Positions 24,924 through 33,519 of a stretch of 64,000 bases of DNA are shown piece after piece (position 1 is the first letter of the stretch; each line of letters starts with the position of its first letter). Origin of the DNA: Halanaerobium salsuginis (lineage in GTDB: Bacteria > Bacillota > Halanaerobiia > Halanaerobiales > Halanaerobiaceae). The stretch is from the NCBI RefSeq assembly GCF_900114545.1, contig NZ_FOTI01000012.1, positions 1 to 64,000 of the forward strand. Direction: 5' to 3'. Position numbers and translations under genes: made by a program. The notes under the pieces are model-generated. The model did no database searches and had not been told where the DNA came from. It was given only the letters and a program-made list of their open reading frames with translations.

Positions 24924-25832
24924 ATGAATAATGAATTTATTGTAACATCCTCACCACATGTCAGATCACGAGATACTGTGGCTAAAATAATGTGGTCAGT
25001 AGTAATTGCTCTTTTACCTGCAGTTTTTGCTGCAGTATATTTTTTTAAAGCTAGAGCCATTTCTGTTATTCTGGCAGCTGTTGCTGGTGCGGTTTTAACT
25101 GAGTATTTATTTCAAAAAATAAGAAATAAAAAGATTAGTATTAAAGATGGTAGTGCTGTTGTAACAGGTCTCTTACTTGCTTTAACTTTACCACCAACTA
25201 TTCCTCTCTGGACAGCAGTTTTTGGTGCTGTAGTTGCAATTGCAATTGGTAAACAGGTATTTGGTGGGTTGGGTTCAAACCCTTTTAATCCTGCTTTAGT
25301 TGGTCGGGCCTTCTTAACTGCTGCCTATCCAGTTTTAATGACAACCTGGAAGTTTGATGGTGTTTCTTCGGCAACACCACTAAGTCATTTGAAAATGGAT
25401 GGTGTTTCTACAGATACCTGGCAGCTTTTTGTTGGTCATGTTGGGGGTTCTATTGGTGAAACCTCTGCTTTAGCTTTATTATTAGGTTTTGCTTATCTTT
25501 TATATAAAGGTTATGTAAATTGGAGAATTCCACTGGCTATGGTGGGAACTGTATTTTTATTGTCATTTGCTTTTGGGGCAGATCCAATTTTCCATTTATT
25601 TGCTGGAGGTTTAATGTTAGGAGCTCTTTTTATGGCAACTGATATGGTCTCAACTCCTACTACTAAATTAGGTCGCTGGATATTTGGGATTGGAGCTGGC
25701 TTATTAGTAGTTATTATTCGACTCTGGGGTGGATATCCAGAAGGTGTAATGTACAGTATTTTATTGATGAATACAGCAGTGCCTTTGATTAATCGATATA
25801 CCAGACCTCGCAGTTTGGGAGAGGTGAGATAA
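24924..25832 (+). CDS. rnfD: Rnf complex subunit D
   Basis: A 302-residue membrane subunit with about nine helices and a covalently bound FMN in the family. The flavin-accepting threonine is probably Thr151 in GVSSATPLSHLK. The conserved GGLGSNPFNPALVGRAFL block is present. It follows rnfC by 15 bases with an AAGGAGG site, and rnfG starts at the next base after its stop. Confidence 0.97.
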   Translation: MNNEFIVTSSPHVRSRDTVAKIMWSVVIALLPAVFAAVYFFKARAISVILAAVAGAVLTEYLFQKIRNKKISIKDGSAVVTGLLLALTLPPTIPLWTAVFGAVVAIAIGKQVFGGLGSNPFNPALVGRAFLTAAYPVLMTTWKFDGVSSATPLSHLKMDGVSTDTWQLFVGHVGGSIGETSALALLLGFAYLLYKGYVNWRIPLAMVGTVFLLSFAFGADPIFHLFAGGLMLGALFMATDMVSTPTTKLGRWIFGIGAGLLVVIIRLWGGYPEGVMYSILLMNTAVPLINRYTRPRSLGEVR

Positions 25833-26393
25833 ATGGAGAAAAATAGTACTAAGAATTTAATTTTGACTTTATCGATAATTGGTATTATTTCTGCTTTATT
25901 ATTAACTTTTGTTTATCAGTGGACCAGTCCATATATTCAGGCAAATCAAGCTGAAAATCAGCGAAAAGCAATTAATGAAGTTCTTTCGGGAGCAGAGACT
26001 ATTAAGCAGGTCGAAAAAGATGGCGAAACATTTTATGAAGGATATTCTGCTGACGGACAGAGAATTGGTGTTGCCTACAAGAATAGTGGTGGCGGTTATA
26101 ATGGTATTATAGAATTAATGATTGGTTTTGATATAGAAAATCAAAAGATCTTTAGAATTAGTGTTCTAAGTCATGAAGAAACACCTGGGTTGGGTGCAAG
26201 AATAACTGAGCAAGAATTTAAGTCTAATTTTGTTAATAAACCATTTGGACAATATCAAGTAGTAAAAACTCCTGCTCAAAGTGAGCTTGATGTTGAGGCA
26301 ATTTCTGGAGCAACAATTTCTTCAGTTAGAACAACTAGAATTATTCAAGATGCCGTTACAAAAATTACCAAAGCATATGGGGGTGGCAAATAA
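25833..26393 (+). CDS. rnfG: Rnf complex subunit G (covalent FMN)
   Basis: A 186-residue protein with one N-terminal helix (about 8-28) and an extracytoplasmic FMN-binding domain. Thr161 in ISGATISSVRTTR is the covalent flavin site (S-G-A-T). HEETPGLGARI is a further conserved block. Its stop overlaps the rnfE start by one base (TAATG). Confidence 0.97.
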   Translation: MEKNSTKNLILTLSIIGIISALLLTFVYQWTSPYIQANQAENQRKAINEVLSGAETIKQVEKDGETFYEGYSADGQRIGVAYKNSGGGYNGIIELMIGFDIENQKIFRISVLSHEETPGLGARITEQEFKSNFVNKPFGQYQVVKTPAQSELDVEAISGATISSVRTTRIIQDAVTKITKAYGGGK

Positions 26394-26998
26394 TGGCTGT
26401 AGATTTTAAAGAATTATTTGGGGACTTTAAAAATGGACTCTGGAATGAGAACCCGATTATTAGGCTGGTTATCGGAATGTGTCCAACTCTTGCTGTTACA
26501 AATTCAACTGAAAACGGTTTAGCAATGGGTCTGGCAACTGCTTTTGTTTTAATTATGTCTGAAATTGTAATTTCATTAATTAAAAATTTAATCCCTGCAA
26601 ATGTAAGGATTCCAAGTTTTATTTTAATAATTGCCAGCTTTGTTACTTTTACAGACTATTTCTTAAAAGCTTTTTTCCCTGCTATAGCAGCTTCTTTAAG
26701 TATTTTTATACCGTTGATTGTAGTTAACTGTTTAATCCTGGGCCGTCAAGAAGCCTTTGCTTCTAAAAATCCAGTACATAGAGCAATAGCAGATGGTATC
26801 GGTATGGGATTAGGATTTACCTGGGTTTTAACCTTACTGGGAGCAATTAGAGAATTTTTTGGAATGGGTTCTATTATGGGAATTCAATTGTTAGGAGCAT
26901 GGTATCGCCCTATGGTAATTATGGTGCTGCCTGCTGGAGCATTTTTAACTCTTGGTATTTTAGTCGGTATTATGAACTTAATCAGCAGGGAGGGTTAA
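26393..26998 (+). CDS. rnfE: Rnf complex subunit E
   Basis: A 201-residue membrane protein of six helices, a paralogue of RnfA, and part of the ion-translocating core. It has the typical NPIIRLVIGMCPTLAVTNS start and the RQEAFASKNPVHRAIADGIG loop. It overlaps rnfG by one base. Confidence 0.97.
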   Translation: MAVDFKELFGDFKNGLWNENPIIRLVIGMCPTLAVTNSTENGLAMGLATAFVLIMSEIVISLIKNLIPANVRIPSFILIIASFVTFTDYFLKAFFPAIAASLSIFIPLIVVNCLILGRQEAFASKNPVHRAIADGIGMGLGFTWVLTLLGAIREFFGMGSIMGIQLLGAWYRPMVIMVLPAGAFLTLGILVGIMNLISREG

Positions 26999-27002
26999 GA
27001 AA

Positions 27003-27593
27003 ATGGATCAATTTACACAGATTTTATTACTCTTTATAAGTAATGTTTTAATTAATAACTTTATTTTAGTTAGATTTCTTGGCATATGTCCCTTCCTGGG
27101 AGTTTCAAAACAAGTAGAAACAGCTTTTAGTATGGGATTAGCAACAACTTTTGTTATGACTCTAACTGCAGCTGCTACCTGGATGATTAATACTTTTATT
27201 TTAGAAGCACTTAATCTTCCGTTTTTGCAGTATGTTTCTTTTATAATTGTTATTGCTTCGCTAGTTCAATTTGTTGAGATGTTTATTAAAAAAACAAGTC
27301 CTGTTCTATATAAAGCACTTGGTATTTTCTTACCTTTAATTACTACAAACTGTGCAATTATGGGGTTAGCTCTTTTAATTCCTCTGAATGGATATAGTTT
27401 TATTGCCAGTGTAGTTTTTGGATTTGGCGCTGGAGTTGGATTTACCCTGGCTATTGTATTAATGGCTGGCTTAAGAGAGGGTTTATCTTTTGGAGATGTT
27501 CCTGGTGTTTTAAGAGGGGTACCAGTTACTTTAATTATTGCAGGGATTATGGCTATGGCTTTTATGGGCTTTTCCGGGCTCATTTCGATGTAG
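27003..27593 (+). CDS. rnfA: Rnf complex subunit A
   Basis: A 196-residue, six-helix membrane subunit, homologous to RnfE in opposite topology. NNFILVRFLGICPFLGVSK and ITTNCAIMGLALL carry the conserved Cys residues thought to hold an iron-sulfur centre within the membrane. It starts four bases after rnfE. Confidence 0.97.
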   Translation: MDQFTQILLLFISNVLINNFILVRFLGICPFLGVSKQVETAFSMGLATTFVMTLTAAATWMINTFILEALNLPFLQYVSFIIVIASLVQFVEMFIKKTSPVLYKALGIFLPLITTNCAIMGLALLIPLNGYSFIASVVFGFGAGVGFTLAIVLMAGLREGLSFGDVPGVLRGVPVTLIIAGIMAMAFMGFSGLISM

Positions 27594-27613
27594 TGGGGGT
27601 GAGATTAAATTAA

Positions 27614-28609
27614 ATGAATCCAATATATTTATATTCTTTAATTAGTATGGGTGGTATGGGTGCTGTTTTAGCAGCTGGTTTAGGTTTTGCTGCTACTAAA
27701 TTTAAGGTTGAACAGGATCCAAGAATTGGTAAGGTGGAAGATGCTCTACCCGGCGCAAATTGTGGTGCCTGTGGCTATGCTGGTTGTGCTAGCTTTGCTG
27801 AAGCAGTTGTAAATGGAGAAGCACCGGTAGGTGGCTGTCCAGTAGGTGGAGATAAAGTAGCTGCCAATATAGCAGATATAATGGGATCAGAGGCTGATAG
27901 TTCAGATAAGGTGATTGCTCAATTACTCTGTGGTGGTGGAATTAAAGAAACCACTAAATCTGGTAAATATCAAGGCATAAAAACTTGCCAGGCAGCTAAT
28001 GCTGTTAATGGTGGCGAAAAAGAGTGCCAATATAGTTGTCTTGGTTTTGGAGATTGTGAAGTTATCTGTCCTTTTGATGCAATCGTAATCAATGAAAATG
28101 GTTTGCCTCAAATTGATCCAGAAAAATGTACAGGTTGTGGCAAATGTGTATCAGAATGTCCGCGCAATATTTTATTACTTGCACCTGTTTCTGCTAAAAA
28201 TCATATTAGGTGTTCCTCGCATAATACAGGTAAAATTGTTAGAAAAAGTTGTGAGGTTGGCTGTATAGGATGCAGTCTTTGTGCTAAGGTTTGCCCAGTT
28301 AATGCAATTGAAATTAAAGATAATCTAGCTGTTATAGACTATGATAAATGTGTTAATTGTGGTAAATGTGCTGAAAAATGTCCAACTGGATCAATTGAAT
28401 TTAATGGAGACATGATTAAAAAGGTTGAAATTAATGATAATTGTGTTGGCTGTACTCTTTGTGCTAGAGCCTGCCCTGTTGAAGCAATTGATGGTGAATT
28501 AAAACAGCAGCATCAGGTAAATCAAGAAAAATGTATCAAATGTGGTTTGTGCTATGAAGCTTGTAATGTAAATGCTGTTGATCTTTTTTATGAAAGTGAT
28601 CTTGATTAA
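27614..28609 (+). CDS. rnfB: Rnf complex subunit B (polyferredoxin)
   Basis: A 331-residue ferredoxin-accepting subunit. One N-terminal helix is followed by a four-Cys cluster domain (NCGACGYAGC and a later GGCPVGG). Six further 4Fe-4S-type Cys groups follow, including CTGCGKCVSECP, CIGCSLCAKVCP, CVNCGKCAEKCP, CVGCTLCARACP and CIKCGLCYEAC. The number of clusters exceeds that of proteobacterial RnfB but is common in anaerobic Firmicutes. It is last in the operon, followed by a strong terminator. Confidence 0.97.
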   Translation: MNPIYLYSLISMGGMGAVLAAGLGFAATKFKVEQDPRIGKVEDALPGANCGACGYAGCASFAEAVVNGEAPVGGCPVGGDKVAANIADIMGSEADSSDKVIAQLLCGGGIKETTKSGKYQGIKTCQAANAVNGGEKECQYSCLGFGDCEVICPFDAIVINENGLPQIDPEKCTGCGKCVSECPRNILLLAPVSAKNHIRCSSHNTGKIVRKSCEVGCIGCSLCAKVCPVNAIEIKDNLAVIDYDKCVNCGKCAEKCPTGSIEFNGDMIKKVEINDNCVGCTLCARACPVEAIDGELKQQHQVNQEKCIKCGLCYEACNVNAVDLFYESDLD

Positions 28610-28627
28610 TAGTTTTTGTAATTAATT

Positions 28628-28653
28628 ACCCGGTCTTTTTGACCGGGTTTTTT
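28628..28653 (+). terminator. terminator of the rnf operon
   Basis: ACCCGGTC pairs with GACCGGGT around a five-base loop, then TTTTTT. Confidence 0.92.
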
Positions 28654-28776
28654 AATGTCTTGCCAATCTGTTTTTATCACAAAGTTAGTTCTTGATTCCC
28701 GGCTGTGGACATATGTGGTAAAAGATGTTAAAATATATATTAATGGTAGTAAAAATATAAACTGTGGTGAGCTTAT

Positions 28777-29184
28777 TTGAAATTAAATGAAATTGTAACA
28801 TTTTATGATAAATTATTAATAATTTTTCTGATTTTAGTAAGTGTTTTTTTATTAGTTTTGCCATTTCATTTTTTTCATTCAGGTAGAAATAGTGATTTAA
28901 TTCTTAAAGTTCAACTTGGAGATCAAATTGTAAAAACAATGTCAATTAATGAAAATTATGATAAGGATATAGTTTTTTCTGTTACTGGACCAATTGGCAC
29001 CCACTTTATTGAGGTTAGTCAGGGTCGAGTTAGAGTTAAAGAAGCTCCAGAAGATGATCCTTTAAAAATCTGTGAAAAGACAGGCTGGATTTCTCAGGTA
29101 GGACCAATTATTATTTGTGTTCCTAATAATTTAAGTATCTGGCTGGAAAAATCCGACTCTAAACTTGATGGAATGAGCTGGTAA
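28777..29184 (+). CDS. NusG domain II-containing protein
   Basis: A 135-residue protein with one N-terminal membrane helix (about 12-31) and an exported NusG-II domain (ILKVQLGDQIVKTMSINEN, then ITGxxG-like turns and KICEKTGWISQVGPIIICVPN). Such genes sit next to Gx-transporter/Rnf-type loci in Firmicutes, as here, with the next gene starting two bases after the stop. The TTG start has a GGTGAG site. The function is unknown, and it is not a transcription factor despite the name. Confidence 0.8.
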   Translation: MKLNEIVTFYDKLLIIFLILVSVFLLVLPFHFFHSGRNSDLILKVQLGDQIVKTMSINENYDKDIVFSVTGPIGTHFIEVSQGRVRVKEAPEDDPLKICEKTGWISQVGPIIICVPNNLSIWLEKSDSKLDGMSW

Positions 29185-29185
29185 A

Positions 29186-29698
29186 ATGTCAAAAACTAAA
29201 CAAACAGTTACTATTGCTCTATTAATTTCGCTTGGTCTTGTTTTACATCTTGTTGAAAATTTTTTCCCATTGAGTGCAATTGTTCCAGGAGCTAAGCTAG
29301 GCCTGGCAAATATAGTTTCAATGCTGGCAATTGTTTTACTGAATTTTCCAGCTGCTTTTCAGATAATAATTTTTCGAGTTATTCTGGCCTCTTTAATTGC
29401 AGGAACATTTATGACAATAAATTTCTATTTAAGCTTAAGTGGAGCTTTGTTAAGTTTCTTTTTAATGTATCTAACTTATCGTTTAGGCAGAAATAAATTC
29501 AGTTTAATTGGCATTAGTATTATTGGAGCAGCAGCTCATAATACTGCTCAAATAATAACTGCTGCTTTTATAATTTCAAATTCTGGTATTTTTTATTATC
29601 TACCTTTTTTGCTTTTACTTTCTTTACCAACTGGTCTTGGGGTAGGTTTAGTAAGTTATTTTACACTTAAACATTTACCGTCTTCTTTTAGGGGGTGA
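29186..29698 (+). CDS. Gx transporter family / heptaprenyl diphosphate synthase component I-like protein
   Basis: A 170-residue membrane protein with about five helices. KLGLANIVSMLAIVLLNFPAA and GTFMTINFYLSLSGALLS are the conserved blocks of the family often labelled heptaprenyl diphosphate synthase component I. It resembles S-components of ECF transporters more than a prenyl synthase, so the enzyme label is probably misleading (inference). It sits in the NusG-II gene pair next to rnf and four bases before maf. Confidence 0.8.
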   Translation: MSKTKQTVTIALLISLGLVLHLVENFFPLSAIVPGAKLGLANIVSMLAIVLLNFPAAFQIIIFRVILASLIAGTFMTINFYLSLSGALLSFFLMYLTYRLGRNKFSLIGISIIGAAAHNTAQIITAAFIISNSGIFYYLPFLLLLSLPTGLGVGLVSYFTLKHLPSSFRG

Positions 29699-29702
29699 AG
29701 AA

Positions 29703-30293
29703 ATGGAATCAACCAATAAACTTAAATTAGTTCTGGCTTCGGCTTCGCCGAGACGAGAAGAAATTTTGAAAAACTTGAATCTTAAATTTACAATTGTGCC
29801 TGCCAAAATTGATGAGTCAGAATTTACTAGTTCTGATCCGGTTGAAATGGTGGAAAATTTATCAGTCAAAAAAGCAGAGGCTGTAGCTTCTTTAGTTGAA
29901 GATGCTCTTGTAATTGCAGCTGATACAATTGTTGTTTTAGGTGATGAAATTTTAGGAAAGCCGGGTAGTCAACCTGCTGCTCGACAAATGCTTAAACAGC
30001 TTAGTGATCAGGAACATTATGTTATGACTGGAGTTTCAGTACTAAATTCTCAAACTGGAGAAATAGAGACAGCCCATGAAATTACTAAGGTTAAAATGAT
30101 GGAATTAAGTCAGCAGGAAATTGAGGAATATGTAAGTACAGGTGAACCAATGGATAAAGCTGGTGCTTATGCTATTCAGGGTTTAGGTGCTTTATTTATA
30201 GAAGAAATTATTGGCTCCCATTATTCAGTAGTAGGATTACCAGTTAATCAGCTTTTTAAAATTTTGCGTAAATTTAATTATGGAATCTTATAA
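29703..30293 (+). CDS. maf: Maf-family nucleoside triphosphate pyrophosphatase
   Basis: A 196-residue house-cleaning enzyme that hydrolyses dTTP/UTP and modified nucleotides. LASASPRREEILKNL is the Maf signature at residues 12-26. The catalytic-type Asp lies in AADTIVVLGDEILGKP, with YAIQGLGALFIEEIIGSHYSVVGLP towards the end. It starts the maf-radC-mre gene order typical of Firmicutes. The ATG follows GGGGTG. Confidence 0.96.
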   Translation: MESTNKLKLVLASASPRREEILKNLNLKFTIVPAKIDESEFTSSDPVEMVENLSVKKAEAVASLVEDALVIAADTIVVLGDEILGKPGSQPAARQMLKQLSDQEHYVMTGVSVLNSQTGEIETAHEITKVKMMELSQQEIEEYVSTGEPMDKAGAYAIQGLGALFIEEIIGSHYSVVGLPVNQLFKILRKFNYGIL

Positions 30294-30311
30294 GAGAAAG
30301 GAGTTTGTTTG

Positions 30312-31007
30312 ATGGCAGGTCTTAAGACCAATTTTACCATCAAAGAATTACCAGAATCAGAGAGGCCAAGAGAAAAATTACTTAAAAAAGGAAGTGCATA
30401 TTTATCTGATGCAGAATTACTTGCTTTAATTACTAGAACTGGTAGTAAGCAGAGAACTGCAGTAGAGATGGCTCAGGACTTACTTAATTACTTTGGGGGA
30501 TTAAAGGGATTGCTTGATTTAAGTTGTGAAGAACTAAAAGAAGTTAAAGGAATAGGTACAGCTAAAGCAGCCCAGGTATTAGCTCTAGTTGAATTAAGTA
30601 AAAGAATTTCTGTATTAAAAAAACAAAAAGGTGATCAGGTAAGTAATCCTATCCAGGCAGCAAATTTATTGGCACCAGAACTAAAACACCTCAAACAGGA
30701 AGTTTTAAAAATTATTTTACTTGATGTGAAGAATAGAGTGATTTCAGTTCCCGAAATTTCGCGGGGAGGATTGGCAAGTTCGATAGTTCATCCCCGGGAA
30801 GTATTTAAAGAGGCAATTCGACGTAGTAGTGCTTCTTTAATTTTAGTTCATAATCATCCCAGTGGTGATCCAACACCCAGTCTAGATGATTTAAACATTA
30901 CTAAAAAACTAGTTAAGACTGGCCAAATAATCGGAATCTCTATTGTTGATCATGTAATTATTGCTGGTGATAAATACTTAAGTTTTAAAGAAAAAGATCT
31001 TTTATAG
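30312..31007 (+). CDS. radC: RadC/JAB-domain protein
   Basis: A 231-residue protein with ATG at 30312, eight bases after AAAGGAG (an in-frame TTG precedes it by one codon). The N-terminal helix-hairpin-helix region contains EVKGIGTAKAAQVLA. The MPN/JAB domain has the metal motif HNHPSGDPTPSLDD. Despite its name the family's role in DNA repair is unproven. It sits between maf and mreB as in Bacillus. Confidence 0.94.
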   Translation: MAGLKTNFTIKELPESERPREKLLKKGSAYLSDAELLALITRTGSKQRTAVEMAQDLLNYFGGLKGLLDLSCEELKEVKGIGTAKAAQVLALVELSKRISVLKKQKGDQVSNPIQAANLLAPELKHLKQEVLKIILLDVKNRVISVPEISRGGLASSIVHPREVFKEAIRRSSASLILVHNHPSGDPTPSLDDLNITKKLVKTGQIIGISIVDHVIIAGDKYLSFKEKDLL

Positions 31008-31041
31008 ATTGATTTTTATAAATTGAAAGGGGTATTAATTA

Positions 31042-32082
31042 ATGGTATTTAAATTTTTAAGCGCACCATTTTCAAGAGATATGGGAGTTGATCTTGGTAC
31101 TGCCAATACTCTTGTTTATATTAAGGGGAAAGGAATTTTGATTCGCGAGCCATCAGTAGTTGCCTTAAAAAAAGATAAACAGGAAGTCCTTGCAGTTGGT
31201 GATGAAGCTAAGCGGATGATTGGCCGTACACCTGGTAATATTATTGCAGTTAGACCGATGAAAGATGGAGTTATAGCTGATTTTGACGTAACTGAGTCTA
31301 TGCTGCGTTATTTTATAACTAAAGCACACAAGCGGAGTAGAATGGTTAGACCACGTATAATTATTTGTGTTCCTTCTGGAGTAACAGAAGTTGAAAAAAG
31401 AGCAGTCATTGATGCTGCAGTTCATGCAGGTGCCAGAGAAGCTTATTTAATTGAAGAACCAATGGCAGCAGCAATTGGGGCTGGGTTACCAGTTCATGAA
31501 CCGACTGGTAATATGATTGTTGATATCGGTGGTGGTACAACAGAAGTAGCAGTTATCTCTTTAGGGGGAATTGTAACTAGTCGTTCAATTAGAATTGGTG
31601 GAGATGATATGGACTCTGCGATTGTACAGTATGTTAAGCGCAAATACAATCTAATGATTGGAGAGAGAACCGCTGAAGAAATAAAAATAGAGATTGGAGC
31701 GGCTCTAAGTGAGAATCCTGAAAAAAGCAAAGAAATTAGAGGTAGAGATTTAGTTAGTGGTCTGCCTAAAACAATAGAAATTACCGGTGCAGAAATTCAA
31801 AAGGCACTGGAAGAGCCAGTAGTAAATATTATTGATGCAGTAAAAATGACCCTGGAAAAAACACCTCCTGAACTTGCTTCTGATGTCATGGATAGAGGTA
31901 TTATTTTGACAGGTGGAGGAGCTTTATTACAGGGGCTTGATAAATTGCTAATTGACGAAACACAGATGCCTGTTCATATTGCTGATGAACCACTTGATTG
32001 TGTAGTTAAAGGAACTGGAATTGCCTTAGAAGAAATTGATTCTTTGAAAAAGATTTTAATTACTCCTAAAAAGCTTTCTTAG
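31042..32082 (+). CDS. mreB: rod shape-determining actin MreB
   Basis: A 346-residue bacterial actin that guides lateral cell-wall synthesis. The phosphate-1 loop is [13 protein letters not shown], phosphate-2 is [15 protein letters not shown], and the adenosine motif is [29 protein letters not shown] is also conserved. It begins the mreBCD-mrdA group; mreC follows in 13 bases. Confidence 0.98.
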   Translation: MVFKFLSAPFSRDMGVDLGTANTLVYIKGKGILIREPSVVALKKDKQEVLAVGDEAKRMIGRTPGNIIAVRPMKDGVIADFDVTESMLRYFITKAHKRSRMVRPRIIICVPSGVTEVEKRAVIDAAVHAGAREAYLIEEPMAAAIGAGLPVHEPTGNMIVDIGGGTTEVAVISLGGIVTSRSIRIGGDDMDSAIVQYVKRKYNLMIGERTAEEIKIEIGAALSENPEKSKEIRGRDLVSGLPKTIEITGAEIQKALEEPVVNIIDAVKMTLEKTPPELASDVMDRGIILTGGGALLQGLDKLLIDETQMPVHIADEPLDCVVKGTGIALEEIDSLKKILITPKKLS

Positions 32083-32095
32083 GAGGTGCTGCCTG

Positions 32096-33004
32096 TTGTT
32101 TAAGTTTAACAGGAATTCACTTTTGATTTTTTTGCTGTTTCTTTTAATTATTTCAGGACTATTCTTTTTTCAGTTAAATAGTATTAATTTGCCTTTTTTG
32201 AATTGGTTGCGTGAACTTTTTTATAATTTGATAACTCCTGTTTTGAATTTAATAAATAATGTTTTAGATAAAATAAAAGGTTTTTTTATTACACTTTTTT
32301 CTATAGATGATATACAGGAGGAAGTAAAACAATTACGCAGAAAAAATAATACTTTAGAAAGACAAATCTTATTTTTGGAAAATATTAATCGTGAGAATGA
32401 AAGACTGCGTGAATTGCTAAATTTTAAAGAAAATGTTGATTATCAGCTAGTTGGAGCAAAAGTTATTGCTAATTCTCCTTCTATTTGGGAGAAAGTAATT
32501 ACTGTTAATAGAGGTAGTAATGACGGTGTAGAAAAAAGGATGCCTGTTATTACTTATCGCGGCTATCTAGTAGGTAGAGTAGAAGCAGTAGGTACAAATT
32601 CTGCTCAGGTAAGATTATTGACGGATAAAGATTTTGTAGTCGGTGGGATAGTAGCCAGAACTGATTCGCGTGCAATAGGATTATTACATGGTTCAGGTAG
32701 AAAAGATCAATCTAATATTATGGATAATATTGCCTGGGATGCTGATATTACAAAAGGAGATATTATTTTAACTTCTGGTTTATCAAATAATTTTCCTGCT
32801 GGTATAAAAATTGGTCAAGTTCAAAAGGTAGAAGCCGATAATTATGGCCTTTCTCAAAAAGCAGATATTGGCTTATTTATTAATTCATTAACACTGGAAG
32901 AAGTTATGATTATTAAAAACTTTCCTCAGGCGGCAGAAGATATTCCTGCCCCGGATAGTGAAGAAAATTCTGAAGCTAATTCAGGCCAGAGTCAGGAAGA
33001 ATAA
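32096..33004 (+). CDS. mreC: rod shape-determining protein MreC
   Basis: A 302-residue protein with one N-terminal helix (about 8-25), a coiled coil at about 75-110 (VKQLRRKNNTLERQI) and an exported beta-rich domain (VITYRGYLVGRVEAVG, VRLLTDKDFVVGGIV). It scaffolds the elongation machinery between MreB and PBP2. The TTG start has AGGAGGTG. The C-terminal 20 residues are acidic and low-complexity. Confidence 0.95.
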   Translation: MFKFNRNSLLIFLLFLLIISGLFFFQLNSINLPFLNWLRELFYNLITPVLNLINNVLDKIKGFFITLFSIDDIQEEVKQLRRKNNTLERQILFLENINRENERLRELLNFKENVDYQLVGAKVIANSPSIWEKVITVNRGSNDGVEKRMPVITYRGYLVGRVEAVGTNSAQVRLLTDKDFVVGGIVARTDSRAIGLLHGSGRKDQSNIMDNIAWDADITKGDIILTSGLSNNFPAGIKIGQVQKVEADNYGLSQKADIGLFINSLTLEEVMIIKNFPQAAEDIPAPDSEENSEANSGQSQEE

Positions 33005-33027
33005 ATTTATTAACTGGAGAGCTTAAA

Positions 33028-33519
33028 TTGAAGTTATATTTCAAAAATTTAATAATAATGGTATTCCTGCTGATCTGTCAGCTGTCGATTGCTATAATTT
33101 TTCCAGATTTAAAATTTGTTCCGGATTTTATTTTGATTTTTATTGTTTTAAAAGCAATTATAGTCGGTCCAAGACAGGCAATGATTTATGGATTAATTGG
33201 GGGATTAATGCAGGATTGTTTTTTGGATTCTTTTATTGGGATTTTTACTCCTACGAAGACTTTTGTTGCTTTTTTAGCTGGCTTTTTATCAGGTAGATTT
33301 TTCCCGGAAAATTTATTAATTCCACCTCTGGGAGTTTTTATTGCTACTATTATCCAAGAGATGATTTATCTTTCTTTAAAAGAAAGTTATTTGTTTTCTG
33401 CTAATTATTTAATTTTAGTTAAAGAATTAATTTTACCACTGGCTTTAATCAATTCAGTAATTGCTTTTTTAGTCTATAGCATTTACTTTTTCTGGCAGAG
33501 GTGGGATTTGAATGGATAG
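33028..33519 (+). CDS. mreD: rod shape-determining protein MreD
   Basis: A 163-residue membrane protein of about five helices, with the usual PDFILIFIVLKAIIVGPRQAMIYG and GLMQDCFLDSFIG blocks. The start is TTG after TGGAGAG. Its end overlaps the start of mrdA by eight bases, indicating coupling. Confidence 0.93.
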   Translation: MKLYFKNLIIMVFLLICQLSIAIIFPDLKFVPDFILIFIVLKAIIVGPRQAMIYGLIGGLMQDCFLDSFIGIFTPTKTFVAFLAGFLSGRFFPENLLIPPLGVFIATIIQEMIYLSLKESYLFSANYLILVKELILPLALINSVIAFLVYSIYFFWQRWDLNG

